From Alphaproteobacteria bacterium (GTDB taxonomy: Bacteria; Pseudomonadota; Alphaproteobacteria; Reyranellales; Reyranellaceae), in NCBI GenBank assembly GCA_017308235.1, contig JAFKFL010000023.1, forward strand, positions 1-64,000: DNA of 64,000 bases, given 5' to 3'. Below the pieces are notes generated by a model. The model ran no database searches. It was not told the DNA's origin and saw only the letters and a program-made list of their open reading frames with translations. This document shows, one piece after another, positions 32,841 through 41,731 of this stretch; position 1 is the first letter of the stretch; each line of letters starts with the position of its first letter. A program made the position numbers and the translations under genes.

Positions 32841-34016
32841 ATGACAGTCACCGCGGCCCCGCTCTCCCCTAGAAAGACTCTCACCGTGTGCGGCGGCGCC
32901 CATGCGCTGCATGACGGGTTTTCCGACCTTCTCAACGTCCTCTATCCGCTGCTGCAAGCGCAGTTCGGCTTGAGCTATGCCGCTGTCGGTGCGCTGAAGA
33001 CAGTCTATTCGGCCGGGATGGCAAGCGGCCAGATTCCGTCAGGGCGATTGGCCCATCGCCTGGGCAACGTAAACGTGCTGGCGTTCGGCACGGCACTCGT
33101 TGCCCTCGGCTATGGCCTCGCGGGCCTTACCGGCTCTCTCTACGGTGTCATCGCTGGGCTGCTGCTGGCAGGGCTTGGCGGAAGCACCCAGCATCCCATC
33201 GCTTCGACCCTGGTGTCCGACGCCTTCCCGGGCCTCCGCTCCCGCGGCGCGTTGGGCACCTACAACTTCACCGGCGACGTGGGCAAGGTCGCGTTGCCTT
33301 CGCTGTTTGCGCTGATCGCCGCCTCGTTCGGCTGGCGCGACGCGATGCTGGTGACCGCCGCGATCGCCGTGGCGGGCGCCGGCGTCATCCTGGCGACGCT
33401 CCCCTCCCACAACGCGTCCGCGACAAGGAGTAAGACCGAAGCTAAGTCAGTCGAAGGCCATGACCGGCCGTGGGCGTTCTGGCTTTTGTTCTTCATCCAT
33501 ATCGCGGACAGCTCCGTGCGCACCGGTTTTCTGATTTTCCTGCCCTTCCTGCTACGGGCGAAGGGGGCCGACCTGCCGACCATCGGCCTCTGCCTGTCAC
33601 TGCTGTTTGCCGGCGGCGCCGCGGGCAAGCTGGTGATGGGCTGGGTTGGCGCGCGACTTGGTGTGGCCACATCGGTCGTGCTGACCGAGGTGGCGACGAC
33701 GGCGCTAATCCTTGCAATCCTGCCGCTGTCTCTTACGGCGTCTCTGGCGCTGGCTCCGTTGCTCGGGTTGATGCTGAACGGCACATCGTCGGTGCTCTAT
33801 GGCACCGTCCCCGAGTTCGTGACTGCCGAGCGGCGCACCCACGCCTTCGCGGTATTCTACACGGGCGGCTCGGTCGCCGGGGCCAGCAGTCCTTTCCTGT
33901 TCGGCCTGCTCGGCGACAGGATCGGCCTCGATCCCGCCATGGCGAGCGTCGCGGGCCTCGCGCTGATTACCGTCCCGCTCGTCATCGCGTTGCGCCCTGC
34001 CTTCCGCACAGGCTAA
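32841..34016 (+). CDS. MFS transporter, fosmidomycin-resistance (Fsr) type
   Basis: The 391-residue membrane protein has about twelve transmembrane segments and an N-terminal HALHDGFSDLLNVLYPLLQAQFGLSY block like Fsr efflux proteins. Between helices 6 and 7 there is a charged loop (about 190-215). Members pump out small compounds by proton antiport; the name does not establish the substrate here. It follows the lipoprotein gene by 15 bases, so hisI, lipoprotein and transporter may share a transcript. Its TAA stop overlaps the convergent M81 peptidase stop by four bases. Confidence 0.83.
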   Translation: MTVTAAPLSPRKTLTVCGGAHALHDGFSDLLNVLYPLLQAQFGLSYAAVGALKTVYSAGMASGQIPSGRLAHRLGNVNVLAFGTALVALGYGLAGLTGSLYGVIAGLLLAGLGGSTQHPIASTLVSDAFPGLRSRGALGTYNFTGDVGKVALPSLFALIAASFGWRDAMLVTAAIAVAGAGVILATLPSHNASATRSKTEAKSVEGHDRPWAFWLLFFIHIADSSVRTGFLIFLPFLLRAKGADLPTIGLCLSLLFAGGAAGKLVMGWVGARLGVATSVVLTEVATTALILAILPLSLTASLALAPLLGLMLNGTSSVLYGTVPEFVTAERRTHAFAVFYTGGSVAGASSPFLFGLLGDRIGLDPAMASVAGLALITVPLVIALRPAFRTG

Positions 34017-35539
34017 GCGCCGTTCCAGACGGGCCCCATCGGCCGGAGCCTCATGCCCTTGCGCAGGTGCTTGTAGGGCATCTCGACCGGATCGGTGATG
34101 TGGGCGCCGGGTGATTGGACGACAATGATCGTCTCCGCGATCGGCTGGAAGTCAGCGCGGAAATGGACGGTCGATTTCAGCCCCAGGATCGGCACCTTCG
34201 ACGGCTCGACACCGACGTGGCGGAACATCTCCTGGTCAGCCGCCTGGACACGCCTGCAGGCCAGCACTGCCGACACACCGCTCGCCTCGTCTGTCACCAG
34301 CGCCATCGGTCCGATCTGGAAGTGCGCTCCGCCGTAGAACGGTCCCGTGCCAGTGAACTTGCCGTCGCCCAGCTTGACCACGCGCCAGTCGGCCTCGACC
34401 GGTTTTTCGCCGGCATAACCCACCGCAGCACCGATGCCGCGCCGCATGACCTTGCCTTCGCCGGTCTCCAGTGCCGCGCGTGCCGCTTCTTCGTCGACGA
34501 TCATGCCGATCACGGCACCTTTCGCCTTGTGGCGCATGAGTGCTGCCAGCAAACCGATCGTATCTGACGTGCCGCCGGCACCCGGATTGTCCTGTACGTC
34601 GGCGAGCACGATCGGCTTCGTTGCTTTCTTCAAGAGCTCTATCGCGCGCAAAGCGGCCGCGTCCGGATCGAGCAACTCGCCGTCGAAGGCCTTTTCCTGC
34701 ACCTTGACGGCCTGGGCAAGCCTGTCGGCCGCGGCTTCGACTGTCTCCTTGTCGTGGCCGTAGACCACCAGCGCCGGCCCGCACTGGGCGATGTCGGCCG
34801 GTGGAAAGCCCGGCGTATGTGTCACGCTCACGATGCCTTGGTTGTGGCTCTTGCCGCCGGTCTCGATCTCGCCCACCAGATCGAAGATGCTTTTGGCCGG
34901 CTCGATAAAGGTCGATTGCCAGACCAGCGGGATCAGGAAGTCGAGCTGGCGATAGGCGCGATAGACTGGCCGCTTGTCTTTCAGCAGCCGATCCAGGAGT
35001 TCGACAGCGCGCCGCCCCGTAACTGCCATGTCGATGTGCGGATAGGTGCGGTAGCCAACCAGTGCAGTCGCGAGCCGCGCCATATCCGGAGTCAAATTGG
35101 CGTGATAGTCGAGGCTGGCAACGATCGGCAATTCGTTACCGACGACGCTTCTTATGCGGCGCAACCATTCGCCTTCGCCATCCTCGGTATGCTCGGCCAC
35201 CATGGCGCCGTGCAAATCGAGATAGATCGCATCGAACGGTCCCTGATTGCGAAGGTCGGGTTCGAACAGGGCCCACATGCGCTCGTAGGCGTCTTTGGTG
35301 ACATAGGACGCCGGCGGTGCCGATGCCCAGGCCAATGGCACGACGTCGTGACCGAGCTCGGCCAACCGTTTCACGGCGCCGGCAATCGGAATATTGAATC
35401 CCTCGACGCCGCCAATCAGCGGCTTGCCATGTAGCAACGGCGGCCAGGCATCGGCGCGCTCGAAGTCGGCCCAGGTCGCTTGTTGCGGTGCAAACGTATT
35501 GGTCTCGTGTTGAAAGCCACCAACGGCGATACGCGCCAT
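34013..35539 (-). CDS. M81 family metallopeptidase (MlrC-like)
   Basis: The 508-residue protein belongs to the M81/DUF1485 family named for MlrC of microcystin-degrading bacteria. It begins ARIAVGGFQHETNTFAP and contains the likely metal residues in YLDLHGAMVAE (about 105-115), SLDYHANLTPDM (about 143-154) and the conserved NPGAGGTSDTIGLLAAL block (about 320-336). Its physiological substrate in non-microcystin degraders is unknown. A strong ribosome site (AAGGGGAGAG) precedes the ATG at 35539. It converges on the MFS gene with a four-base stop overlap and is divergent from a lipoprotein gene. Confidence 0.87.
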   Translation of the reverse strand: MARIAVGGFQHETNTFAPQQATWADFERADAWPPLLHGKPLIGGVEGFNIPIAGAVKRLAELGHDVVPLAWASAPPASYVTKDAYERMWALFEPDLRNQGPFDAIYLDLHGAMVAEHTEDGEGEWLRRIRSVVGNELPIVASLDYHANLTPDMARLATALVGYRTYPHIDMAVTGRRAVELLDRLLKDKRPVYRAYRQLDFLIPLVWQSTFIEPAKSIFDLVGEIETGGKSHNQGIVSVTHTPGFPPADIAQCGPALVVYGHDKETVEAAADRLAQAVKVQEKAFDGELLDPDAAALRAIELLKKATKPIVLADVQDNPGAGGTSDTIGLLAALMRHKAKGAVIGMIVDEEAARAALETGEGKVMRRGIGAAVGYAGEKPVEADWRVVKLGDGKFTGTGPFYGGAHFQIGPMALVTDEASGVSAVLACRRVQAADQEMFRHVGVEPSKVPILGLKSTVHFRADFQPIAETIIVVQSPGAHITDPVEMPYKHLRKGMRLRPMGPVWNGA

Positions 35540-35585
35540 GAACTCTCCCCTTTCATATCCAAGCGAAGGCGACCATATCATCCGC

Positions 35586-35963
35586 ATGCGCGGAATCCCG
35601 CCTCTTCTGCTGCTACTTGCGGTCTCGGGCTGCTCCTTCCCGGAGACGCGGTGGGAGAAGGCCGGGGCAGATGACAACGCAATGAAGAGTGATCTGTTGA
35701 CCTGTCGCCAGGCAGCACAACAGGAGACTTTCATTACGTCGCCCTACTACGGCTACGGGTTCGGTTTTGGCCCACCCTTCTGGCGCTACCGCTACTGGCC
35801 TTCCTTCTACTATGACAACCGTTTCTATACGGAAGGTCGGCTCACCGACTTCTGCATGCGCAACAAGGGCTATCAACTTGTGACCGTCCAGCCGCCACAG
35901 ACGAGGCTGCCGACACAGGCGCCTGCCGTGCCGCCGGCAACGACTGACAAGACCGACAAGTAG
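35586..35963 (+). CDS. Aromatic-rich lipoprotein of unknown function
   Basis: The 125-residue protein has a short lipoprotein signal with lipobox VSGC (Cys about 15). The mature part has a conserved-looking segment TCRQAAQQETF, then a Tyr/Phe/Trp/Gly-rich stretch YYGYGFGFGPPFWRYRYWP (about 59-77), a CMRNKGYQLV tail motif and a Pro/Thr-rich C-terminus. Cys residues near 44 and 92 could pair. Small lipoproteins ending in a MRNKGY-type motif are common in Proteobacteria but have no fixed function. It is divergent from the M81 gene and ends three bases before the convergent dehydrogenase stop. Confidence 0.7.
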   Translation: MRGIPPLLLLLAVSGCSFPETRWEKAGADDNAMKSDLLTCRQAAQQETFITSPYYGYGFGFGPPFWRYRYWPSFYYDNRFYTEGRLTDFCMRNKGYQLVTVQPPQTRLPTQAPAVPPATTDKTDK

Positions 35964-35966
35964 AGA

Positions 35967-36860
35967 TCAGGTCTTTTTCTGCCCCTTTGCGTCTTCGATC
36001 GCCTTGATCAAGACCGGCCAGTATTCCTTGTCGTAGCCAAGCTCCCTGGCACGTTCCATCAACTCGCGAGCGACGTCGGCGCCCAGAGCCGGCACGCCAC
36101 GCTCCTCCGCCATCTCGATCGCATAAGAGAGATCCTTGAGCGCGTAGACCGTCGAGAAGGCGCGTTCGGGAAAGGCACCCGGCAGCATGGCCTTCATGCC
36201 GTGGTTGCGCAGCGCGAAGGAATCGGCCGATCCTTTCGTCAAGGTCTCGAACAGGATATTGCCGTCGACGCCATACGCACGGGCGATGGTCAGCGCCTCG
36301 GCGAGCGCGACGCCGGTCTGGAACAGGATCATGTTGTTCAGGATCTTGACCGCCTGGCCCGCACCCGCTTCGCCGCAGTGCGTGATCTCGCTCGCCATGT
36401 GACCGAGCAAAGGCTTGATCCGCTCGAACGTCTCGGCCGTGCCGCCGACCATGATCGAGAGCGTGCCGTCGATCGCCGCCTGACGCGTACGCGCGACCGG
36501 CGCGTCGGCAAAAGCGCAGGCCCGAGCCTCGAACTCGGCGTAGAGCCTGCGGGCGAGCGAGATCGGCGCAGTGCTGAGGTCGACTACGGTACGACCGAGC
36601 GGCACCTTCGCCACCAGCCCGCCGGTACCGAGACAGACCTCCTCGACCTCCTTGCCGCCAGGCAGAGAGAGGAAGATGGTCCTGCATTCGGCGATGATCG
36701 CGTCGATCGATGCCGTCTTCACGCCGTCGCCTGACAGCCGTTCCAATGGCGCCTTGTCTCGGTCAGCGGCCCATACGGTCATTCCGCTTTTGCGGGCGAG
36801 GTTGCGGCACATCGGTTCACCCATGGTGCCGACGCCAATGAATCCAATGCAGTCGTTCAT
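35967..36860 (-). CDS. 3-hydroxyisobutyrate dehydrogenase family NAD(P) enzyme
   Basis: The 297-residue beta-hydroxyacid dehydrogenase has the Rossmann motif GFIGVGTMGEPMCRN (about 5-19), the substrate-binding block FADAPVARTRQAAIDGTLSIMVGG (about 113-136) and the catalytic Lys in GAGQAVKILNNM (about 165-176). The family acts on 3-hydroxyisobutyrate, tartronate semialdehyde, 2-(hydroxymethyl)glutarate and similar acids. The Val and Thr residues in place of the usual DAPVSGG Gly residues suggest a non-canonical substrate. The start at 36860 lies one base after the stop of the cupin gene upstream. Confidence 0.88.
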   Translation of the reverse strand: MNDCIGFIGVGTMGEPMCRNLARKSGMTVWAADRDKAPLERLSGDGVKTASIDAIIAECRTIFLSLPGGKEVEEVCLGTGGLVAKVPLGRTVVDLSTAPISLARRLYAEFEARACAFADAPVARTRQAAIDGTLSIMVGGTAETFERIKPLLGHMASEITHCGEAGAGQAVKILNNMILFQTGVALAEALTIARAYGVDGNILFETLTKGSADSFALRNHGMKAMLPGAFPERAFSTVYALKDLSYAIEMAEERGVPALGADVARELMERARELGYDKEYWPVLIKAIEDAKGQKKT

Positions 36861-36861
36861 G

Positions 36862-37191
36862 TCAGTCCACGATGAAAAGCTTGGCGCCAACGTCGGTGCG
36901 CGAGCGGTGGGCAAGATCGCCGTCGGCCACCTGATAGCTCTGCCCAGGTTTCAAGACGACGGTACGGCCATCGGCCAGCTCGGTGTGGAGCTCTCCGTCC
37001 AGAACCAGCAGCACGTGCCCCTTTTGGCACCAGTGGTCGGCGAGGTAGCCTGGCGTGTACTCGACCATGCGCACCCGGATATTGTTGAAGTTACGCGTGC
37101 GCCAGTAAGCCTTGCCGGTCTCGCCGGGATGCTCCGTGCGCTCCACGTCGCCCCAGTCGGTCGTGCCGAACGGTATGTCGAACATCAGCAT
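36862..37191 (-). CDS. DHCW-type small cupin protein
   Basis: The 109-residue single-domain cupin matches the family known for a D-H-x-C stretch: here YLADHWCQKGHVLLVLDGEL (about 50-69). The His residues of DHWC and KGH form part of the expected metal site, with a later His in LAHRS. Its N-terminus IPFGTTDWGDVERTEHPGE is also typical. The enzymatic role of this family is not established. It sits between a HAD phosphatase gene upstream and the dehydrogenase gene one base downstream, all on the minus strand, which makes co-transcription very likely. An ATG at 37185 is a second possible start. Confidence 0.85.
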   Translation of the reverse strand: MLMFDIPFGTTDWGDVERTEHPGETGKAYWRTRNFNNIRVRMVEYTPGYLADHWCQKGHVLLVLDGELHTELADGRTVVLKPGQSYQVADGDLAHRSRTDVGAKLFIVD

Positions 37192-37228
37192 CGATCGGTT
37201 CCCCTTCGACACTCGTGTAGCACGAAAC

Positions 37229-37852
37229 TCACCCCCACTGAGCCAGCGCCTTGGTAAGGCTTTCCGGTCCGCGATAGAGCATGGCCCGCCAGCCGCACAT
37301 GCGTGCGCCATCAACATTGGCGGCCTTGTCGTCAACGAACAGGATCGATTGTGCGGCTGCCACGCCCATACGCACCTGAGCGTTGGTGAAGAACACACGG
37401 TCGGGCTTGCAGACTCCGAGCGCCGCCGAATAGACCATTTCGTCGAAATGCTCTCCAAGCCCGACGGTGTCGCGCAAATAGGCGAGACGGTGGTGCTCCT
37501 GGTTGGTCGCGGCGAAGCAGCGCCCTCCCGTGCGTTGCCGCCAGGCATCGGCCATGGCCAGTACCTCGCGGTCGATAGCTGCATCCTTCTCGAACCAGTA
37601 AGCGACAAACTCCTCCAGCCGATCACCCAGCCCCTTGGAGTCGAGATAGGGCTGAAGGGCGGCATAAAGATCGAGTCGGCCGCGCAGCACCGCGTCGAAT
37701 TCAGGCGTCAGGAAAAACTCCGGCGCCAGCTCCTCATCGTGGCTGAGGCCCCAGTCTTCCTTCAGGGACGCATACCACGGCGCAGGAGCACCAGGCTGAG
37801 CAAGCGAAACGACGCCGTCGATATCTAGGACAAGAACGGGGCTGGCACTCAT
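37229..37852 (-). CDS. HAD family hydrolase
   Basis: The 207-residue HAD superfamily protein has all four motifs: nucleophile LDIDGVVS (about residues 9-16), motif II Thr in AATNQEH, motif III Lys in GVCKPDRVFF and motif IV FVDDKAANV. An alpha-helical cap (about 20-90) places it in subclass I, which includes small-molecule phosphatases and haloacid dehalogenases. The substrate is not evident. It is divergent from a GNAT gene and lies 37 bases upstream of the cupin gene. Confidence 0.86.
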   Translation of the reverse strand: MSASPVLVLDIDGVVSLAQPGAPAPWYASLKEDWGLSHDEELAPEFFLTPEFDAVLRGRLDLYAALQPYLDSKGLGDRLEEFVAYWFEKDAAIDREVLAMADAWRQRTGGRCFAATNQEHHRLAYLRDTVGLGEHFDEMVYSAALGVCKPDRVFFTNAQVRMGVAAAQSILFVDDKAANVDGARMCGWRAMLYRGPESLTKALAQWG

Positions 37853-37877
37853 GTGAGGTCATGCTACAGCAAATCGC

Positions 37878-38429
37878 ATGGAGTTGGTCGTCCCCTCGTT
37901 TGCCTATCTCGACGCCTACGCTGACGCCCTGCGGCGCGGTTGGTCGGCCGATAACATCCGGCTTGAGGTCGCGACCCGTGAAGAGTTGGCAAAGATCGCG
38001 GCTGATCCCCGGGCTTTCGTGGCTTCGCTCGACGACCGGGAGGCCAGGGGTGGTCCGATCACGCTGCCCGATGGTTCTAAGGTCGCGCGTCTTCCCGGAT
38101 TCCGTCGCTGGATGTGGGATGGCGAATTCTGCGGCTCTATCGGGTTCCGCTGGCAACCTGGCACTAGTGCCCTGCCATCCCACGTACTGGGGCACATCGG
38201 CTACGCCGTCGTGCCCTGGAAGCGCGGTCGAGGATATGCCACGCGCGCCCTTGCGCTGATGCTCGACGAGGCGCGCCGCGAGGGCCTCGACTACGTCGAA
38301 TTGACGACCGATCCGAACAACGAGCCGTCGCAGAAAGTGATCCTTGCCAACAGCGGTGCTCTCGTTGAGCGCTTCTGGTCGCCCTCCTACGGCAAGGAAG
38401 AACTGCGCTTCCGCATTCCGCTCGCCTAG
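37878..38429 (+). CDS. GNAT family N-acetyltransferase
   Basis: The 183-residue acetyltransferase has a full GNAT core: GEFCGSIGFRW, the IGYAVVPWKRGRGYATRALALMLDEAR block (about 112-138) that binds acetyl-CoA through the R-G-x-G-x-A pattern, and VELTTDPNNEPSQKVILANSGAL, which is typical of the RimJ/RimL-like and DUF-type GNATs. The acceptor is unknown. Its start lies 25 bases from that of the divergent HAD gene. The TAG stop overlaps that of the convergent tetR-type gene by four bases. Confidence 0.85.
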   Translation: MELVVPSFAYLDAYADALRRGWSADNIRLEVATREELAKIAADPRAFVASLDDREARGGPITLPDGSKVARLPGFRRWMWDGEFCGSIGFRWQPGTSALPSHVLGHIGYAVVPWKRGRGYATRALALMLDEARREGLDYVELTTDPNNEPSQKVILANSGALVERFWSPSYGKEELRFRIPLA

Positions 38430-39046
38430 GGGTCGCCTCCGGCCCGTACCACCGTCTCGACCATGGCCGCGAGCATGGCGAGCCCCCGCGCCTTGAGTGC
38501 ACGAGGCGAATCCTCGTCGCCGATCTGGCCTTCCAGCACCAGGGTGATGAAGCCATGGATCGACGCCCAGGCGAAATCGACCATGCGCTGCTTCACTTCA
38601 AGCGGTGCCTTTGGAATGACGCCTTCCACCGCCACGACGTGGAGGTGATAGGCGCTCTTCGCCGCAGCAGCGAGGCCCGGCGTCTCGAACCGATTGGCTT
38701 CGCGGCCGAACATGAGTTGGAACAGCACCGGATGGGCTGCAGCGAACGCCATATAGCCCACGCCTTGCGCCACCAGTCGTGCTGCCGGCGTCGCTGCACG
38801 CCTCGCCTCGGCTTCCATGGCAGCCGTAAGTTCCTGATACCCTCGGGTAGCAATCTCGGCCAGCAGGTCGTCGATCGAGGCGAAATGGTGGGCGGGAGCG
38901 GCGTGGGACACGGACGCGCGGCGGGCGCACTCCCGCAGGGTGAAGCCGCGGATGCCCCTTTCTTCCAGGAGCTTGCGCCCGGCACTTACCAGCGCCTCGC
39001 GCAGTTCGCCGTGATGATAGGGCTTGGAGGATGGCGCCCGGGTCAT
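38426..39046 (-). CDS. TetR family transcriptional regulator
   Basis: The 206-residue regulator has an N-terminal helix-turn-helix: REALVSAGRKLLEERGIRGFTLRECARRASVSHAAPAHHFASIDDLLAEIATRGY (about 15-69, read in parts). The C-terminal domain matches TetR_C_33-type regulators (VAQGVGYMAFAAAHPVLFQLMFG). Such proteins usually repress a neighbouring gene and release DNA on binding a small ligand. Upstream lies an 11-bp perfect inverted repeat over its own -10 box, consistent with autoregulation. The likely target on the other strand, an SDR gene, has decayed. A GTG at 39061 is an alternative start. Confidence 0.87.
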   Translation of the reverse strand: MTRAPSSKPYHHGELREALVSAGRKLLEERGIRGFTLRECARRASVSHAAPAHHFASIDDLLAEIATRGYQELTAAMEAEARRAATPAARLVAQGVGYMAFAAAHPVLFQLMFGREANRFETPGLAAAAKSAYHLHVVAVEGVIPKAPLEVKQRMVDFAWASIHGFITLVLEGQIGDEDSPRALKARGLAMLAAMVETVVRAGGDP

Positions 39047-39084
39047 AGCTCCATCCGCCACGCACCAGGTGTTATGTCAAGAAT

Positions 39085-39143
39085 TCAAGATACTTGTCAT
39101 TGTCTAGATTATATGCATGTCTATCTAGACAATATCAAGATAG
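39085..39143. promoter_or_regulatory. Probable TetR operator and promoter
   Basis: ATTGTCTAGAT (39099-39109) and ATCTAGACAAT (39123-39133) form a perfect 11-bp inverted repeat with a 13-base spacer. The octamer TCAAGATA flanks it on both sides as a direct repeat (39085-39092 and 39135-39142). On the minus strand a perfect TATAAT (39108-39113) overlaps the left arm and TTGATA lies 19 bases upstream, so binding would block transcription of the tetR-type gene. The call is by sequence and position. Confidence 0.7.
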
Positions 39144-39145
39144 CC

Positions 39146-39495
39146 ACCCAAGAGAAGCGCTTTCCCTATACGGCGAGCAAGCGCGGGCTGGTCGGCCTGA
39201 TCCAGGCAGCGGCGCTCGACTACGCCTAGCAGGGCATTCGCGTGAACGCCTTGATTCCCGGCACCTACCGACACCGAATTCCTGCGCAAGGCCGCCGGCG
39301 CAGAGAACATGCCGGACGCCGTTCTGGCGCGTCGGGCTCAATCAATGGGTCAAAAGCAACGTGCCGGGGATCAGGCGCCTCGCGACAGCCGAGAAAGTCG
39401 CTGCCTTCGCCCTCACCCTCGCCTCTGACGAGCATCCCTTCATGACCGGCACGCAGATGGTGCTCGACGGCGGCAAGACGGCACGAGCCGGCTGA
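39146..39495 (+). pseudogene. Decayed short-chain dehydrogenase/reductase, C-terminal remnant
   Basis: Translation gives the C-terminal half of an SDR in three frames. The first keeps the catalytic YTASK stretch (from 39167) and LVGLIQAAALDYA, then hits an in-frame TAG at 39227 and continues QGIRVNALIPGT. A frame shift near 39267 gives TDTEFLRKAAGAENMPDAVL, and a second near 39350 gives RRLATAEKVAAFALTLASDEHP and MVLDGG. The N-terminal NAD-binding half is absent; the remnant is joined to the operator region of the tetR-type gene. It is therefore a pseudogene with a deletion, a nonsense codon and two frameshifts. Confidence 0.82.
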
Positions 39496-39507
39496 CCGCT
39501 CAGCCGG

Positions 39508-40443
39508 TCAACGAGACCGACGCGCGGCGTGCGGGGGCTTCTTTCCAATCACCTGTATCAGCTCAGCGCGCAGCCAGCGATTGCCGGGGTCGGCATCCAT
39601 TGCCTCATGCCAATAGAGGCAGACGTCGAGCGGTGGCACGTCGACCGGCATGCCGAAGACGTGCACCGATCTTCCAGTACTCAGCAGGGCCACATAGCGT
39701 CGGGGCATGGTGAGCACGAAATCGGTCTGCTCGACGATCCTGAACGCGGCGGCGTAGCTGCGGCAACGCAACCGCACGCGGCGGTGCTTGCCCAGCTGTC
39801 CAAGCGTCAAATCCTCTGGAGCCGGTCCCTGCCGCCGAGACGTCACCATGACATGCTGCAGGCCGAGATATGAAGCCAGGGTCAGACGCCCAGGCAAACC
39901 GGGATGGCCACGCCGAACGACCACGACGAAACCGCCACCTCCCACGTTCTGCCGACGCACGCGATCCGACAACGGCAGGGGCACGTCGATCGCGGCATCA
40001 ATCGTCCCGTCAGCCAGGGCGGCCTCGAGCGTGCGTCGTCGCACTTGAGTGGAGCGCAATTCGACTTGAGGGGCGGATGTCGCAAGCCTGCGGGCCAGGG
40101 CCGGCAGCACGACTTGTTCCATGGGTTCGCGCATTGCGAGGGTGAAATGGACCGGCATCTCCCGGGGATCGAAGCGCCCGCCCGAGGCGACGACGGAGGA
40201 CATGGCATTAAGCGCACTGCGCAGTGGATCGGCGAGGCTGCGCGTCAGAGGTGTCGGGACAAGTGTCCGGCCGCGACGCACGAACAACGGATCGCCGAAC
40301 ACGTCGCGCAACCGCGCCAGCGCGTGGCTGATGGTGGGCTGGGTCAGATTGAGCTTGGCAGCAGCACGCCCCACCCCGCCTTCGGCAAGAATTGTCTCAA
40401 GCACGACGAGCAGATTGAGATCGATGCGCGACAGATTGATCAT
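39508..40443 (-). CDS. LysR family transcriptional regulator
   Basis: The 311-residue regulator has a classical LysR helix-turn-helix ([42 protein letters not shown], about 6-48, in parts) and a NodD-like effector domain with [21 protein letters not shown]. It is divergent from an acyl-CoA dehydrogenase gene across 81 bases that hold a tandem repeat, so it most likely controls that gene. The effector is unknown. The C-terminus is basic ([11 protein letters not shown]). Confidence 0.88.
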   Translation of the reverse strand: MINLSRIDLNLLVVLETILAEGGVGRAAAKLNLTQPTISHALARLRDVFGDPLFVRRGRTLVPTPLTRSLADPLRSALNAMSSVVASGGRFDPREMPVHFTLAMREPMEQVVLPALARRLATSAPQVELRSTQVRRRTLEAALADGTIDAAIDVPLPLSDRVRRQNVGGGGFVVVVRRGHPGLPGRLTLASYLGLQHVMVTSRRQGPAPEDLTLGQLGKHRRVRLRCRSYAAAFRIVEQTDFVLTMPRRYVALLSTGRSVHVFGMPVDVPPLDVCLYWHEAMDADPGNRWLRAELIQVIGKKPPHAARRSR

Positions 40444-40454
40444 ATCGATGGATT

Positions 40455-40472
40455 ATCATTCAAATCATTCAA
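40455..40472. repeat. Tandem 9-bp repeat in LysR/acyl-CoA dehydrogenase intergenic region
   Basis: ATCATTCAA occurs twice head to tail (40455-40463 and 40464-40472), 12 bases before the lysR start and about 53 bases before the acyl-CoA dehydrogenase start. LysR proteins often bind AT-rich sites in such divergent promoters, so it may be a binding site; that is inference. Confidence 0.55.
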
Positions 40473-40524
40473 TTCTCCAATGCCCGTGGAGTGTCTATCT
40501 CCTCCTCAATCGAGGAGCCAACCG

Positions 40525-41730
40525 ATGTACTTCGCGCCGAACGCCAAAGTCACCGCCCTGCAGGAGAAGCTTCAGGCCTTCATGGATCAGCACATTTATC
40601 CCAATGAGGGGCGCTTCGCCGAGGAGGTCGAAGCGGGCGATCGCTGGCAGCCGACTGCCGTAATGGAAGAATTGAAGGACAAGGCGCGTGCTGCGGGTCT
40701 GTGGAACCTCTTCCTCGCCCATTCCAAGCACGGCGCCGGTCTCACCAATCTCGAATACGCGCCGCTTTGTGAGATCATGGGCCGGTCACTCACGGCGCCG
40801 GAAGCCTTCAACTGCTCGGCACCCGACACCGGCAATATGGAGACGATCGATCTCTACGGCACCGAGGCGCAGAAGGAACAGTGGCTGAAGCCCCTGCTCG
40901 AGGGCCGCATCCGCTCCTGCTTCGCCATGACCGAACCGGCCGTCGCCTCCTCCGACGCCACGAACATCCAAAGCACGATCGTTCGGGACGGTGATCACTA
41001 CATCATCAACGGCCGCAAGTGGTGGACGACTGGTGCGCTTGATCCACGCTGCAAGATCGCGATCTTCATGGGCAAAACCGATCCCCATAATCCCGATCGC
41101 CATCGCCAGCAGTCAATGGTGCTGGTGCCGATGGACACGCCCGGCGTGAAGGTGCTGCGGCCCCTCACCGTGTTCGGCTACGACGACGCGCCACACGGCC
41201 ATGCCGAGGTGCTATTCGAGAACGTGCGCCTGCCACAGTCCAACATCCTGCTGGGCGAAGGCCGTGGTTTCGAGATCGCCCAGGGCCGGCTCGGTCCGGG
41301 CCGCATCCATCATTGCATGCGAGCGATCGGAATGGCCGAGCGCGCACTTGAGGATATGTGCCGGCGCGTGAAGAGCCGCACCGCCTTCGGCAAGCCACTC
41401 GCCGAGCAAGGTGTCACGCTGGAGCGCATTGCCGAAGCGCGCATCATGATCGAACAGGCGCGCCTTTTGGTCCTGAAAGCCGCTCATATGATGGATACGG
41501 TCGGCAACAAGGTGGCTCGGGCCGAGATAGCGATGATCAAAGTGGCGGTTCCGAACATGCTGAGCCGGGTCGTCGACATGGCGATGCAAGCCCACGGCGC
41601 CGCGGGCGTGTCGGGCGATTTCGGCCTAGCCAGGCTCTATGCCGGCGCGCGGACGCTGCGCATCGTCGACGGGCCCGACGAGGTCCACCGCGACCAGATC
41701 GGCCGGTTGGAGCTGCGCAAATACAACTAA
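40525..41730 (+). CDS. Acyl-CoA dehydrogenase (ACAD10/11-like)
   Basis: The 401-residue flavoprotein is an acyl-CoA dehydrogenase. FAD and substrate blocks include [18 protein letters not shown] (about 132-149), the WWTTGA region (about 167-172) and [22 protein letters not shown]. The end [20 protein letters not shown] places Asp where medium-chain enzymes have the catalytic Glu, a feature of the ACAD10/11-like branch and often linked to hydroxylated or long-chain acyl-CoAs. The ribosome site GAGGAG is held in a short hairpin just upstream. It is divergent from lysR and ends one base before the convergent exbD stop. Confidence 0.92.
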   Translation: MYFAPNAKVTALQEKLQAFMDQHIYPNEGRFAEEVEAGDRWQPTAVMEELKDKARAAGLWNLFLAHSKHGAGLTNLEYAPLCEIMGRSLTAPEAFNCSAPDTGNMETIDLYGTEAQKEQWLKPLLEGRIRSCFAMTEPAVASSDATNIQSTIVRDGDHYIINGRKWWTTGALDPRCKIAIFMGKTDPHNPDRHRQQSMVLVPMDTPGVKVLRPLTVFGYDDAPHGHAEVLFENVRLPQSNILLGEGRGFEIAQGRLGPGRIHHCMRAIGMAERALEDMCRRVKSRTAFGKPLAEQGVTLERIAEARIMIEQARLLVLKAAHMMDTVGNKVARAEIAMIKVAVPNMLSRVVDMAMQAHGAAGVSGDFGLARLYAGARTLRIVDGPDEVHRDQIGRLELRKYN

Positions 41731-41731
41731 G

